DNA from: Siphonodentalium dalli
Lineage: Eukaryota > Mollusca > Scaphopoda > Gadilida > Siphonodentaliidae
DNA: 64,000 bases
Assembly: GCA_032622095.1 (NCBI GenBank)
Contig: CP136066.1
Coordinates: forward strand, 93,209,319-93,273,318
Reading direction: 5' to 3'
The translations under genes were made by a program, and so were the position numbers. The notes under the pieces are model-generated. The model saw only the letters and a program-made list of their open reading frames with translations, ran no database searches and was not told where the DNA came from. Positions 19,625 through 30,874 of the stretch are shown here, piece by piece. Every line of letters starts with the position of its first letter. Positions within the stretch are counted from its first letter, which is position 1.

Positions 19625-22485
19625 TGCTAATCCTGCAAAAAAAAAAATCATATTCAACGAAGAGTGTTTACACCGATATTTATTGGCCATACATATAGTT
19701 CGGCTATCGTTGAACGTTTTTTTCCCCGCCATACATATGAAATGTTATAGTCTACTGATGCTTGACGTGCGGCGCTGGACGTTTTCGAATATTAACTTAT
19801 CAAACAGCAAACATGCATATCCCGGGTGTCCGCGGCCTTTTGTGTACACAGCAGAAATCGTGATTGTCGAATGATATAGAATAGCTATAGTCTTTAATTT
19901 CAATAATACAACGACACAAAACAAAACAGACGTTTAACACATTCACATAATATTTTGGTCATCCGACGAGATTTCAAAGAAATTTTAAACTATAAGCGTG
20001 CATGTTTCGGTTCCATCAATGGGTTTCACATCAATAACTAGAATTTTCCTCCAACTTGAATGTATTGGAACAATTCGAAAGTCAGTCTCTGTTATATATA
20101 TACATATATATATGTATATTGCTATACTGGTTGGCTGTCTTACATCAGACTCACCCTCACGTGTGTAGAAGAACAAGCTCTATAACTGACTGAAGCTTTC
20201 TGAGATCCCTTGAACTATACAAGAAAATTAAGGGCACCAAAGAGGATAGTCTTTTTGAATGTATATATATCGGTGCAATTTCTGGGGAGAAATCTGGAGT
20301 TCACGAAGAATAGAAGTCATCGCCTCTTGCACAGAAACCAAATTACAGCACATGACTTCATCATATGTATACCAAAATCATTTATTGTGGAATTTGTGTC
20401 TAACTCATACATTCCACCGTGGCTCTTGGTTGGTTGACTAAAGTTTATCTGCGTCGTTGCCAAGGCAGTCATGTCCATATCTTGTTATTTACATCGACGT
20501 CGCACCGCGTGACCGCCATGATTTCACCATTGAACCTGTAAGCAGAGAAGTTATTTTGTCTATAACATGCCATTGTGGGAATATTATTTACAGTGTATGT
20601 ACATCTATAACAGTATTATAACTCATACATTAAAGAGCGCATTTTCAGAAAGGAATATAGTTTTTGAAACATGCTAAATATATACATGTACTACTCATTA
20701 TAGCTTCACATAATGAATGTTCGGACATTTTATAAATATATTTTACTTTATCTATATGGCCAGATCGATGCCCCATTAAGCACAATCTTGACACGGGAGA
20801 TTTGCAATTTTACATGAGGAATTTTAGCTATATATAACACAATACATTCATATATAAGGATTATAATATGAGAAACATGGCGAGTTTGAAAATAAGCCCC
20901 CCCCCCCCTCCCCCTTTTTTATAGTATAAACGATAACTCTTCACCATGTACGTCACTTAATCCAAATGCTAATAATACTTTAATGACACATCTCACTATT
21001 CTGCAGTATTTATAATTTTAGATTATTTATAAGTTCATTATTTGCTATTATGACATTTATTGAATGACATAATATTCTTCACAATTTAAAATTTTGAACA
21101 CAAACGGTGGCTACATATGTATTAGATATACGATATCACCCCCACCCGGCCCCTCCCTCGGTAACCGAATTTACGCAAGTTATACATAGCAGAGGAGCCA
21201 AAATATATATTTCTTTATACCCACCCACCCAACAATTTGTTTCACTTGGTACATTGATCGTCCATTGTGGTATTTCAAGGTTTATTGCAACAGTGATGCT
21301 CATGATCATCATATTCAAATGAAATTAATGTGAACCAATTTCACACATTTTGTTTGATTCCGGGTGCCACATATAGAACTTCGTAGTATACGACTAGGGC
21401 GTTTCAGTGGCATCCACAAGTCGCATTCGGGGACGCGGCTCGATGGTCGCCGTTGGCGGGGGTGTCCACCTTCAAATGTCGACACCCTCCCCATGAACCA
21501 TATTTGTAGAATTATATTTGCACACCCCCTCTCGTTCTGAATTTTCCAATTGGTACCTCAAGCTTTCCAACTATTAGAATTTCCAACCAAATGGAAGTCT
21601 TCCACCCGATGGCCATTTGAGTCTATTTTGGTTTTACCAAAAGTAGAAAAATATGCTACTGTCTGTCTAAAAAAACTAAAAATTTCCCACTAATTACTGG
21701 TTGAAAAATCAAACAAAGAGAACAATTTCAACCTATTATAATGCATGTGGTGTAAAACTTGCAACTTTGCGTCAGGCATGAAATTTCCAACTGTTGGAAT
21801 TTTTAGTAAATTTTACCGACGTTTGGGATAGGGTTATAGACACACCCTTCCCAATATCCGCCCTGTCGCCACGTCACTGGTCTCAGTAGATATTTCCTCT
21901 CTGCATTCCATATAAACACAAAAAAACGTCGTTACTTTATCAACATGAGAACCTTACCGTGCAAAATAATAAAATTGTGGTTCTGGTTTAAAGCACACTG
22001 TATAATATATGGTGTGTATGTGATGAACGCACATTTGTTCAGTAAATGTCTTCACCACACAGTTGAATTTGTCAATTTACATAAAGACAATTTTCGAGCA
22101 GAAATAGGTTTTATGCTTCGGAAAGATGCGTATCATATAGACTACAGAAACAACAGATAAACCCATATAAACGCACAACTCTAAATGTAAATATATGACT
22201 ATGCGATAGGGAATTGTTGAATCAGAAAATCCAAATCAAGTTTATTATTTCGTTCAATCATGTTATACAAAATAGATACGGACATTCTCACAAAGGTGAA
22301 TATCTTGCCAATTTAAATATAATCTTACCTTAACTATAGAAATAATCGTAGAGACCGCCCAATATATCGAATTTCGAGATCCACCACAATCAACAAGACT
22401 CCATGTGTACACTTTACGGCAGCCTGTGAGTCTGTACGAAACAACGACGCGCGCGTGACCACCACGTGAAATTTAAAAAACCTAC
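19625..22485. other. Intron sequence, no gene recognised
   Basis: It holds a TATATATACATATATATATG palindrome near 20095, a C-run near 20890-20910 and several T-rich or C-rich tracts. No open frame has convincing coding character and no repeat copy was found in the window. Confidence 0.4.
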
Positions 22486-22489
22486 GTCA

Positions 22490-22640
22490 CACACAAATAT
22501 GTGTGGTGATGTACACATATATGTGTGGATATTGGGTGATACACACATATGTGTGTATTATGTACACATTCATGTTCAGATAATGCCTCCACACAGTCAT
22601 TGTGTGGAAGCTGCCACACAGTCCTTTTTACAGTGTGGCC
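22490..22640. repeat. ACACATATGTGTG palindromic repeats
   Basis: ACAAATATGTGTGG, ACACATATATGTGTGG and ACACACATATGTGTGT are spaced about 30 bp apart. CACACAGTCATTGTGTG hairpins follow. Composition matches the array at 19.0-19.6 kb. Confidence 0.65.
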
Positions 22641-22674
22641 GATGAGCCCGACGTTGTCCGGGCTATTCAAAAAA

Positions 22675-23040
22675 CAAATTTCAAGTCGATAGCTCCACCC
22701 GTTTTCGAGATCTGGTCTGCGCATGCGCGAAGCTGGCATCGCACGGGCTCGGCGACCCGATAAATTTGGTATCCGGGGCAAAATACATTCACATACCAAA
22801 TTTCAAGTCGATAGATCCACCCGTTTCCGAGATCTGGTCTGCGCATGCGCGAAGCTGGCGTCCCACGGGCTCGGTGACCCGATAAAATTCGTATTCGGGG
22901 CAAGATACATTCACATACCAAATTTCAAGTCGATAGCTCCACCCGTTTCCGAGATCTCGTCTGCGCATGCGCTGCACGGGCGTCGCACGGGCTCGCCAAT
23001 ACGACAACGACCACCACCTGGTCAAACTACACACACATAC
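22675..23040. repeat. Three tandem units of about 121 bp with CTGCGCATGCGC core
   Basis: Each unit contains CAAATTTCAAGTCGATAG, TCCACCCGTTTCCGAGATCT, GTCTGCGCATGCGCGAAGC, CACGGGCTCGGCGACCCG and 'GGGGCAAGATACATTCACAT'. The third unit drifts after TGCGCATGCG. It is much richer in CpG than its surroundings and runs into a CAGA microsatellite. Confidence 0.9.
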
Positions 23041-23084
23041 AAAGTTCGCGTCCCGATCGGTCGAGAATCGTAGATTTGTATTAA

Positions 23085-23085
23085 T

Positions 23086-23119
<34 letters not shown>

Positions 23120-23120
23120 G
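23085..23120. repeat. (CAGA)n microsatellite
   Basis: About eight ACAG units with one interruption, placed right after the 121-bp array. Such a tail after tandem units also ends the array at 37.3-37.8 kb. Confidence 0.9.
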
Positions 23121-23124
23121 GTCT

Positions 23125-24835
23125 TCAAAATATATATGAGATGTGTGTACGTGTCAGATACTTCCGGGTTCATCATTCTGTCAGTATATATGTTTTCGAC
23201 CGCCGGGTTGTACATTTTGTTGTGCTCCTACTTCGCTCTTGCTGGATACTTTGAATGTCTTTATAGTCACCCTTATTGTAATTACGTGCGCTCGCGCAAC
23301 AGTATGGCGATCAGACAGATTCGTAGGTTGGTGTCACACTCCATGACGTCACAAAAAACGACGTAAAACCTCGTGGCGTTCTGACATTTTTACTGTTCCT
23401 CGTTTTTGCTATGTTTATTTTATGTGTTGTTTTCGATTATTTGTTTGTCGCCGATATCGCCATTTGTCAGGATTCCCTGTTTCTATATTTAAAACTGCCA
23501 TGCTCGCAGTGAGCCTCGATTTCGATTTTGTTCTCCGAGGTCAAAATACGTCAGAGTTATGACAAAAATAGATCGACCTACATTTTCTCCATCAGAACTC
23601 TACATCAAAGAGTCTATAGACTCCTTCGGGACCTACATAGACTTCTTCATTTGGGTATATTTTACTTATAATTGGGAAGTTTTATCATTTTTGGTTCGTG
23701 CGAAGACCTCTCATTATCGTGCGGGGAAAGAGAGACATTCAAAACGCGATTTCGTAATTCGACGCAATAAGCTGAATAGCCTAACCTTCAGCCGAGTTCC
23801 GGGTCAAATACGACGAATGACGTAACACAAAACAAAACGCATTTGTTGACACAAACACCGTTTGAAGAGTTTATTATTACATAAAATGATCGTTATTGAT
23901 TAATTATTGATTAATTATTGATATTTATTGTTGCATATTGGCTGCTATCAATATTTACACAAATAGTATTAATTATTTCTTATAATTGCTCCTTTGGTCA
24001 ACTTTGACTATCGGAAAATGAAAATCACAAATATGCCGCTATAAAAAATGTAATCGATATTAAAGTCTCATCCTTTCGGCAACATGGAATTGGTTTTAAT
24101 TACTTAAATGATTAATATAGTAATTTGCCTTTTATCTGTGATGAAATGAGAAATGGTAATTGTCTTTTTTTGCTAACATTAAATTAAATTAAATAAATTA
24201 AGTAAAATACAGTGAAATTATTTTTTAAATTATTGTTTATTACATTTTTGCGCTCGTTGGCATCTCTCTGAGTGCATTCTAGTTGTGATGAGCTACAATT
24301 ATCTCCGATTTCCTGAACACACTGCGTATATAGCGACAAATTCGCGAAAACGCAATGTTCATGTGGAGAAAATGACGTGAACGGTCAATTTTATCACCTC
24401 AAATCAAATTATGCATTTTTATAAGAATTGTGACCATTTAGTGGCAGCAGTTGGAAATATCAAACATTCCACGTCCATTTGTGTAACAGTCGTATAAATC
24501 GGGCAAAAATTTAAGAAAATATGCACCATTGCAATGTATGAAGACGGTGACCGGCTAAAGGTGTTACGAGTTGGAGGAAAAAGCTTGTGAATTTCTGTAC
24601 GGTTTTCGCATGATGTATGGGCGATGAAACGCAAACAGCGAGAAAATGATCCCATTAAATCATCAAATATGGGAATAAAATATATCTGAAATAATATGTG
24701 CATGTACACTTGGAATTCTCTGTTACATGTAGATATACGTGTGCTTGGGACTTGACGAGGGGGTGTGAGTAAATTTGTTCATTAATTGTAAATTTTATAT
24801 CTGTTTTCTGCTGGAAATTTCGTGCCGAAAATAGG
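23125..24835. other. Intron sequence, no gene recognised
   Basis: A+T-rich. Open frames of up to about 95 codons lack motif or splice support. Confidence 0.4.
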
Positions 24836-24840
24836 TTTAA

Positions 24841-25095
24841 CCCTTTCTATACTAAAGCATCATAGATTAGCAATTATCCCATAGGACATTTTTAGATAAT
24901 AAGTTAAACAAATTACCATAGGTCGTTTGTTGAACTTATTATCTGAACATTTCCCTTAATAAATAGGATTCCTTCGGTACTTTTATTTATCTGTCATCTG
25001 CTTACACCACCTATAACATCTATCCAAATCAATACTAGACCATTCCAATGTACACTTTTTAGCTGACTGGGAGAATCCATTTAGTGTAGAAAGGG
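24841..25095. mobile_element. TTAA MITE family 3, complete copy
   Basis: The ends are CCCTTTCTATACTAAA and TTTAGTGTAGAAAGGG between TTAA at 24837-24840 and 25096-25099. An internal hairpin pairs GATAATAAGTTAAACAAA with the later TTTGTTGAACTTATTATC. This copy defines the family represented by remnants at 8352 and 17081. Its ends resemble those of families 1 and 2 only in CCCTTT. Confidence 0.85.
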
Positions 25096-25154
25096 TTAAA
25101 TTGTTCTGATAGTTTGAATCTCCTACCAGTATAAATAGTGGGGAAAATATCATC

Positions 25155-25600
25155 AAGTTAAAACAACAACAACAACAACAACATTTCTTCAAAATACGAT
25201 TTAGTTATCAGAATCGATTAATTACAACAAAATAATGCTAACCACTGTCAACTATGGTATACGATTTCCCAAAACGTGTTATTTATCAACATATTGTTCA
25301 ACGAAATATGACAGCATTATCACGAAATTTGGGCCTATTACCACTTGATTTTAGTGTTATTCATCTTCGTCCGCAATTTGGTCCGAGACCTTCTTCTCGT
25401 CGACTTTTTACCAGGCTACTAAAAAAAGTACCGCTGGTGAAAAACAATAGATTTCAAAAATCGATATCTGATCATTCTGAGCTTTGATGTGTGGGTTCCT
25501 CGACTCGAATCAAAAGATGTTTACCCTCGAAGCCAAAGAAATAGTAATTTGCGAGCGTTAATTCGGATTATGCATCTTTAAGGCCACGTGTGTAATGGCA
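25155..25600. repeat. Segment duplicated in inverted orientation at 32880-33250
   Basis: AATCGATTAATTACAACAAA, GTCAACTATGGTAT, TTTCCCAAAACGTG, TTCTGAGCTTTGATG and CCTCGACTCGAATCAAA recur inverted at 32880-33250 in the same order. An open frame of 77 codons at 25254-25487 is not kept in the other copy, so I do not call it a gene. The pair flanks the sulfotransferase anchor exon and the divergent start region. Confidence 0.75.
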
Positions 25601-25886
25601 CCGCAATATACATGTGCATAACCGATCTATTGATTGAACATAAGCCACAGAACGACTTGAGATTTGTTAATCGGAACTTATTTTATGTGGCAAAAAACAC
25701 TTGAATTCAGAAATAATTACAATTTAATCACACTTACAATATTTCATCAAATTAACTTTTTAATCTTCAGTCTGCTATTTTTAATCGGAACAATTTTAGA
25801 CCGCGTATGTTAATAATATCCTCTACATAGCTGTGTTTTTATCGTCTGATCTTATTCATTTTAATTGACAATTTATGACTCACTGG

Positions 25887-26290
25887 TACAGAAACAAGCC
25901 TGAGTTTAGTGTGCCTATCATTTGCATAATTAGGTTTCCATATGGTGAATTTATTGATGCTATCCCGCATAGTCAGATTGAAGTTCCCAAATTGTGAATA
26001 TAGTGTCAGATGTACACCCATTGGGAACCTCGATTATATGCAATGTGTTGTCTGCCAATTTGGGGATATTATATATGGAGAAACTAAACTAAAAAAGAAA
26101 TAGAATCTATGTGACGAAGTTTCTATAGAAATCTGATAATAAAGAAACTTTTCAGAGAAGATGAGGCTAAGCCGAATAATGTCCCCAGATAGAGGGTGAA
26201 TTTAGTGATGCTAGCCCGCTAATTCACCCTCTGGGGACTTCATTCTGCAAAATGACAGGCACACTAAACCCAGGCTTGTACAGAAACGCG
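25887..26290. mobile_element. Inverted-repeat element with an inner hairpin
   Basis: ACAGAAACAAGCCTGAGTTT and AGTGTGCCTATCATTTGC at the left return inverted at the right (GACAGGCACACTAAACCC, AGGCTTGTACAGAAAC). Near the right arm GAGGGTGAATTTAGTGATGC folds back on GCTAATTCACCCTC. Non-coding. Confidence 0.65.
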
Positions 26291-26384
26291 TTATTAATTT
26301 AGATTTTATTGCTTGTATACATATTAATTGTTTTACCATTCTCCGCGTCGTATTATAATTGTAAGCGTTTTAGAGCATGTCTAA

Positions 26385-28319
26385 AGCCCCTGTCACACTC
26401 AGGCCGGCGCTCTCATTGCGCTGCAAAAGTATCAAAGCGCCCACCTAAACGCACTAAGGTCTCCAAGAACCGATTGGTGACGCAGTGGACACTGTCTACA
26501 ACGGCCGAGGATCTTCATGGTCGCCCATAGGTGCCAGAGCGCCGCGCTTGTTTTATGCATGCACAAAACAAGCGCAGAGGCTCGGCGTTCTGACCAGGAC
26601 GTAGTACTGTCGCCGTGACAGCGCAAAGCAAAGCGCCAATCGAGCGACGTGAGCGTTATGTGTACGTAGCAAGAGCGCATATTAGCTTCTCGTGGTCGCA
26701 GCAAGAAATTAATCTTGTCTTTTGCGACTACAGTGAGCTTAATCAAATTATCCCTACGTGCCTTTCCCGTCCTTAATACGCTCAATGAGGCTCTGTCCAA
26801 AACTTATTGCGCTCTTTCTGCGCTGTCATGGGGTGTTATGGACTGGTTCCCGCTCATAGAACGTCCACATTGTGCTGCCACTGCGACTCTGGCGCTCGCT
26901 TTACGCCCAATCGTTATACATGGCGTTCTTCCGGCGTTTACAACAGGTTTACACTACGATCCCACTTTGAAATGCGGTCTGCTCATACCACTGTCACACT
27001 CCGCTGCGATCAAGCTGGCATTTGCTTTGAGTTGAAAAAGTATCAAAATACGAGTAACGCACAGTGGAAGCGCGGAAAATTGTCAGAAATTTTCAATCTG
27101 TTAAAACAAGAGAACCAATGTCAGAAATGGTAACGCGCTCAAGATCATATATTATAAACCCAAGAAGGTAATTGTAGAATATAAAATATATTGGTTTTGC
27201 GAATGACCAACTCAGAATTCCGTTAAATAACAATAACAACCAGCACCAAATTAACGAACCGGTGGTCGACTCGACCGTCTCCGATCACAACCCCCCAGTG
27301 GGCTGCAAAAATTTCTTTCATTTGTAATACACATATAGTTTACCACAAACCAAAAATCAACATTAATCAACGTTGATTAACACAATAAACGAAATTTAAT
27401 TTCCCCAACTACAAGCACCTTTTACGGGACTCGGCCTCCAGCTCGCAGTTTGACTTTTAAATATTCCCAAAAATTCCCATTCTATAAATAAAACTAATAA
27501 AACACCCATTGATAATGTCAGCCCGCATGCGAAACGAGAAACTCCCCACCAGTCATACATGCGGCGCGCGTGACAAGCTATGCCCCTATCCCGCTTATCA
27601 CGTTTTCGCGCTCTTTTTACGACCTATTGCGTTCCTGCTTTGTCAAGTCTCACGTTCTCATACGCTCTCACTGCGTTTCCTCCACGTCGTAAACGCTCTT
27701 AATGCGTTCAAGTCGTTGTCATTGCGTTGTTAGTACGCCTTACGATGTCATGGCAACGGTACTACGCCTGGTCAGAACGCCGAACCTCTGCGCTTGTTTT
27801 GTGCATGCACAAAACAAGCGCGGCGCTCTGGCGCTCTGGGGCGATCACGGGGACCCTCTCCCGTCCTAGCCAGTGTCCACTGCGTCACCAATACGTTCTT
27901 GGATACCTTACTGCGCTTTGCTTGGCGCTTTGATTATTTTTCAGCGCAATGCAAGCGCCGGCCTGATCGCAGCGGAGTGTGACAGTAGTTTAATCGGACA
28001 GCTAATCTATTGCGGAGTGTTAGGTATTTTCCCCACAACTTAAAAACTGACTATATATATGACTGGAGAACGCAGGAGGCGCTATCTATACTCTCCGCGC
28101 CCGCGCAGAGAACGTTTTGCGAACGTACTAGCATCACAATGACAGCGACTTGAACGCACTAAGAGCGCGAGACTTGACAATGTAGGAACGCAATAGGAGC
28201 ATACTTTGTTTTAAAAGTTTGACTATTTTCGACAGTTTTCGGCGCTCCTCCTGCGTGTTACTCATATGTTGGTACTTTTGCAGCGCAGTGAGAGCGCCGG
28301 CCTGAGTGTGACAGGGGTT
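26385..28319. mobile_element. 1.9-kb element with long inverted ends and GCGCTC-type repeats
   Basis: The left end reads AGCCCCTGTCACACTCAGGC then CGGCGCTCTCATTGCGCTGC. The right end is its complement, ending GCCTGAGTGTGACAGGGGTT. TAA lies on both sides (26382-26384 and 28320-28322), compatible with the 3-bp TWA duplication of PIF/Harbinger elements. Long arms also pair internally (GCTTGTTTTGTGCATGCACA). The arms are full of GCGCTCTNNCTGCG words, giving a G+C content well above the surroundings. There is no transposase frame, so it is non-autonomous. The superfamily call is tentative. Confidence 0.7.
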
Positions 28320-28681
28320 TAAGACTGAGACCTTCAGTGTCTTGTTGTTCTATAGAAATATAGACCGCTTCATTAAATATCATTGTCATTTCTGGTCATT
28401 TCCGAATATTTTGGGAATATTGAAGCATATACTGATACCAAATTTATTTGTTTACATCGAATCCGGAAGTATCTTACCCGTACACCGCGCGATCACGTGA
28501 TTGTGTGCAATATACTCATTTCTTATATTCATAATCAGCTGTTGCACGATAGACTCAATTTAAGAAAAATGATAAACTAGATGTAAACGAGTTGTATTCC
28601 CTATAGAAGATGACTATACCATTGTTAGCACAGTGTGATGAGTATCTATATAACACGAATTGATTATGTATTGTGACATAC

Positions 28682-28777
28682 CTATGACATATGTTGCGTA
28701 TAAATACACTAGTAATATCAGGAATAATCCGGCAGCAAGTTTGTTCCTCACAAAACTTCGTGTCGTCAACAAGTTCG
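28682..28777 (-). CDS. Carbohydrate sulfotransferase, membrane-anchor exon
   Basis: This 96-bp exon lies between a strong acceptor (TTATTATTATTTTCAG|CGAAC) and donor (GTCATAG|GTATGT). Read in the phase required by the next exon, it gives a basic stretch (TTRSFVRNK) followed by about 18 hydrophobic residues (LAAGLFLILLVYLYATYV). That is a typical type II signal anchor for a Golgi enzyme. Its last base plus GA from 17571 forms Gly, and its first two bases finish a codon begun upstream. Another frame is also open but gives no anchor and does not fit the downstream phase. It is separated from the next exon by 11.1 kb. Confidence 0.75.
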
Positions 28778-28779
28778 CT

Positions 28780-29680
28780 GAAAATAATAATAATAGTCAA
28801 GTTCAGATTTGATTTTCTCTCAATCGTGTAACGTCTGATGTCTAAAAATAAATACAACAATAATATGCAGTATTGTACAGGTATTGTATCTAATATACAT
28901 GTATATTATGTCGTGAAAATATAATAGTGTATTGTTAATCCGAGAAGCTCAGTGTGGCAATCACACCTGACTATTCTTGTTCTGTGTATAATATAGCAGA
29001 CTCATATTATCGATAAATCATTACACTTTGTGCTGAATTTAAATGGTCTTGTGTAAAGGGGTCCCGGAACTTAATTTTTTTTTTTTTAATTGTATATTAT
29101 AGAAGGGTCCCATGTCGATTTTCAAGGAAACCACACCAAGTCTTGGAAAATTGCGTCAAAGACACTTTTATTTCAAAATACAACTTTAGTTGACATCGAT
29201 TCCCCTTCCCCATATATATCACACACTCGCACGTTTGCACAGCATGTTTTGCAGGCATTGCACATATATAAAATGCATCGTTATAAAAGCTAACGACATG
29301 AGAAGCAAAATTATGTTGGTCCACGTGCAAGTAACGGTACTACTGATATTTGCCTTCAAATGTCTGTATGATTGATTCTAATTGAGAGATAATTACATGC
29401 TATTTACAGACAAATTTCGCTGGCGTCGCTACAGATGGAACTACAGAGAGTTTACATCTCACGTGGTGTAGATGCATGTTTCCGTTCATATACCGTGTAA
29501 TTACTTGCAAGCGTACGAAAGTATAATCTTAGACATTATTCTTCAAAACTAACAGCCATAATATATGATTAAGCGAAACCAATTTGAGAAAATCTAACCC
29601 CAAATCCAAAACCTGATCGATTAATTTTTAAATATCGATCTCCCTGTCCAGCAATTATCTATTTCTGGACCCATGCAACT
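28780..29680. other. First intron, nothing recognised
   Basis: A+T-rich sequence between the candidate start exon and the membrane-anchor exon. No repeats shared with other parts of the window were seen. Confidence 0.4.
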
Positions 29681-29683
29681 TAC

Positions 29684-29690
29684 GCGCCAT
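29684..29690 (-). CDS. Candidate start exon of the sulfotransferase
   Basis: On the minus strand GAAATGGCGC|GTAAGT gives an ATG in good context (G at -3 and +4). It has two codons and one extra base before a consensus donor. The leftover C joins CG at 28777 to make Pro, so the protein would begin Met-Ala-Pro-Asn-Leu-Leu and run into the membrane anchor. The frame upstream of the anchor exon meets a stop without any ATG, so an upstream start exon is required. This is the best site I found, but other distant exons are possible. Confidence 0.45.
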
Positions 29691-29758
29691 TTCTAGCAGT
29701 TAGTTAGTCACGGTGGAGAGTCACGTGGTTTCGAGTTGATGAGTACCACGCATTTAAA
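29691..29758. promoter_or_regulatory. Possible bidirectional promoter with CACGTG E-box
   Basis: Only 68 bp separate the ATG of the sulfotransferase (minus) from the ATG at 29759 (plus). The gap holds GTCACGTGGT with an E-box at 29722-29727 and no TATA box. Transcription start sites would have to lie within or overlap the opposite 5' UTR. This depends on both start assignments. Confidence 0.3.
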
Positions 29759-29801
29759 ATGTCGGAGGCGAGAGAAAACACAACGAGAAACGAAGAAAAG
29801 G
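29759..29801 (+). CDS. Candidate first exon of a small divergent gene
   Basis: ATG followed by 13 codons (MSEARENTTRNEEK) and one base before the donor G|GTAATAAAC. That base plus AT at 31011 gives Asp, and the frame stays open to a stop at 31118. The predicted protein has 50 residues, charged at its start. I recognise no family. In copy B the same exon is intact up to a GTAATA donor (MAEATENITRNEEK). Copy C has lost one base and is frameshifted. The conservation of the frame in A and B mildly favours coding. Confidence 0.35.
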
Positions 29802-30249
29802 GTAATAAACTAGGATATGACATATTTCAAAGTATTTTGGCAGCTACGAGCATAATTTTATGCTACACCATTTTTCAAACAAGCTGATACATGTACCTCA
29901 TGTGTGTCCAAATTCACATGTGTTTGCTCTAACATTCTGACCAAAAGTCGTCAGTCGGAGGATTTTCCACGACGTGTTTACTCGTGTATCCACGAACATT
30001 TTCTATTTTCATGCTTTTACTCTGCTTGGACCAAAAATATTGTTACTACTGCTATGTTTATTGAAAGAAAGCACATTTAGTCGGCAATATATTGAACCCT
30101 GTTTTTAAAGAAATGTATGTTTCCTTGTGAATCGTAGCTTTTTCATTAGTGATGAGTGTACACGCACCACAACTAAGTAATGAGTTACCACGAACTTGTT
30201 CAGAGTCGATTGAATTAATAGAGGATACCAAACGAGTCAAATTTAAGGG

Positions 30250-30362
30250 CTTACAGCGAAATTTACAAAAGGAGATCAGCAAATTAGGTCTGAACCGTCC
30301 ATATAGGCAAGGTGTAGGTCTAATTTTACTGGAATTTCGCTATAAACTGAGTCGACTTTAAG
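30250..30362. repeat. Palindromic block in copy A
   Basis: CAGCGAAATTTACAAAA and GCAAATTAGGTCTGAACC pair with the later GGTCTAATTTTACTGGAATT and TCGCTATAAACTG. The same block is at 59930-60055, and a much more perfect relative stands alone at 62454-62598. Confidence 0.65.
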
Positions 30363-30500
30363 ATTATATATTGCTGTATGGCTGAAGCAAACCACCAAAC
30401 TATGATAGTGTTCAATTGGGGTAATAAATTAAACTGTGTACCCTAGATGTAAAGCATGTGGTTAAGTTGTATATATAATAGGTTACTGGTGCTATATATT

Positions 30501-30874
30501 GGTCACTCCATTTTTTTTTTATAATGGTACCCAGGTTCTGAAATTTGTGATAAAGGTACCCAGGTTGGGAAAAATCGTAATAAGGTACCCAGGTTCATCC
30601 AATCTCAAATTAAACGAGATTTAAATATCTTTGCTGGAAATTCGTTTGGTTTTAAGCTGTTGCTTTCAGTTTTAAATTGTTTGAACTGCTATAAATCGAA
30701 AGAATGTAGTCAACTAATATATCCTTTGATATGTTGTCCTGCAGTGTATCACAAAAATACCCCGTCGACCGCAGATGAACCTGGGTACCTTTATCACGAT
30801 TTCTCCCAACCTGGGTACCTAGCTTCATCACAATTTTCAGAACCTGGGTATCACAAAAACCGACGAGACTGACC
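30501..30874. mobile_element. Inverted-repeat element with GGTACCCAGGTT arms
   Basis: GGTCACTCC at the left end faces GACTGACC at the right. Three GGTACCCAGGTT words in the left arm, spaced about 30 bp, are mirrored by AACCTGGGTACC words in the right. It is flanked by GCTATATA and GCTAGTAA, while copy B has only GCCAATAA there, an empty site suggesting a duplication of about 8 bp as in hAT elements. A right-truncated copy is at 62620-62947. Confidence 0.7.

Noticed and set aside
16590-23040. CRISPR-like regular repeats
   Set aside because: Repeats are contiguous and diverged with no unique spacers, in an animal-type genome.
22482-23073. Frames of 80-116 codons on both strands
   Set aside because: They are read from the 121-bp CpG-rich tandem units and repeat the same peptide.
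25254-25487. 77-codon frame in a duplicated segment
   Set aside because: The inverted copy at 32880-33250 does not keep the frame.
26432-27982. Arg/Ala-rich frames of 60-120 codons
   Set aside because: They arise from the G+C-rich fold-back element and appear on both strands.
30149-30361. 70-codon frame MMSVHAPQLSNELPRTCSES in copy A
   Set aside because: Copies B and C have a stop soon after this start, and the second half is the palindromic block.
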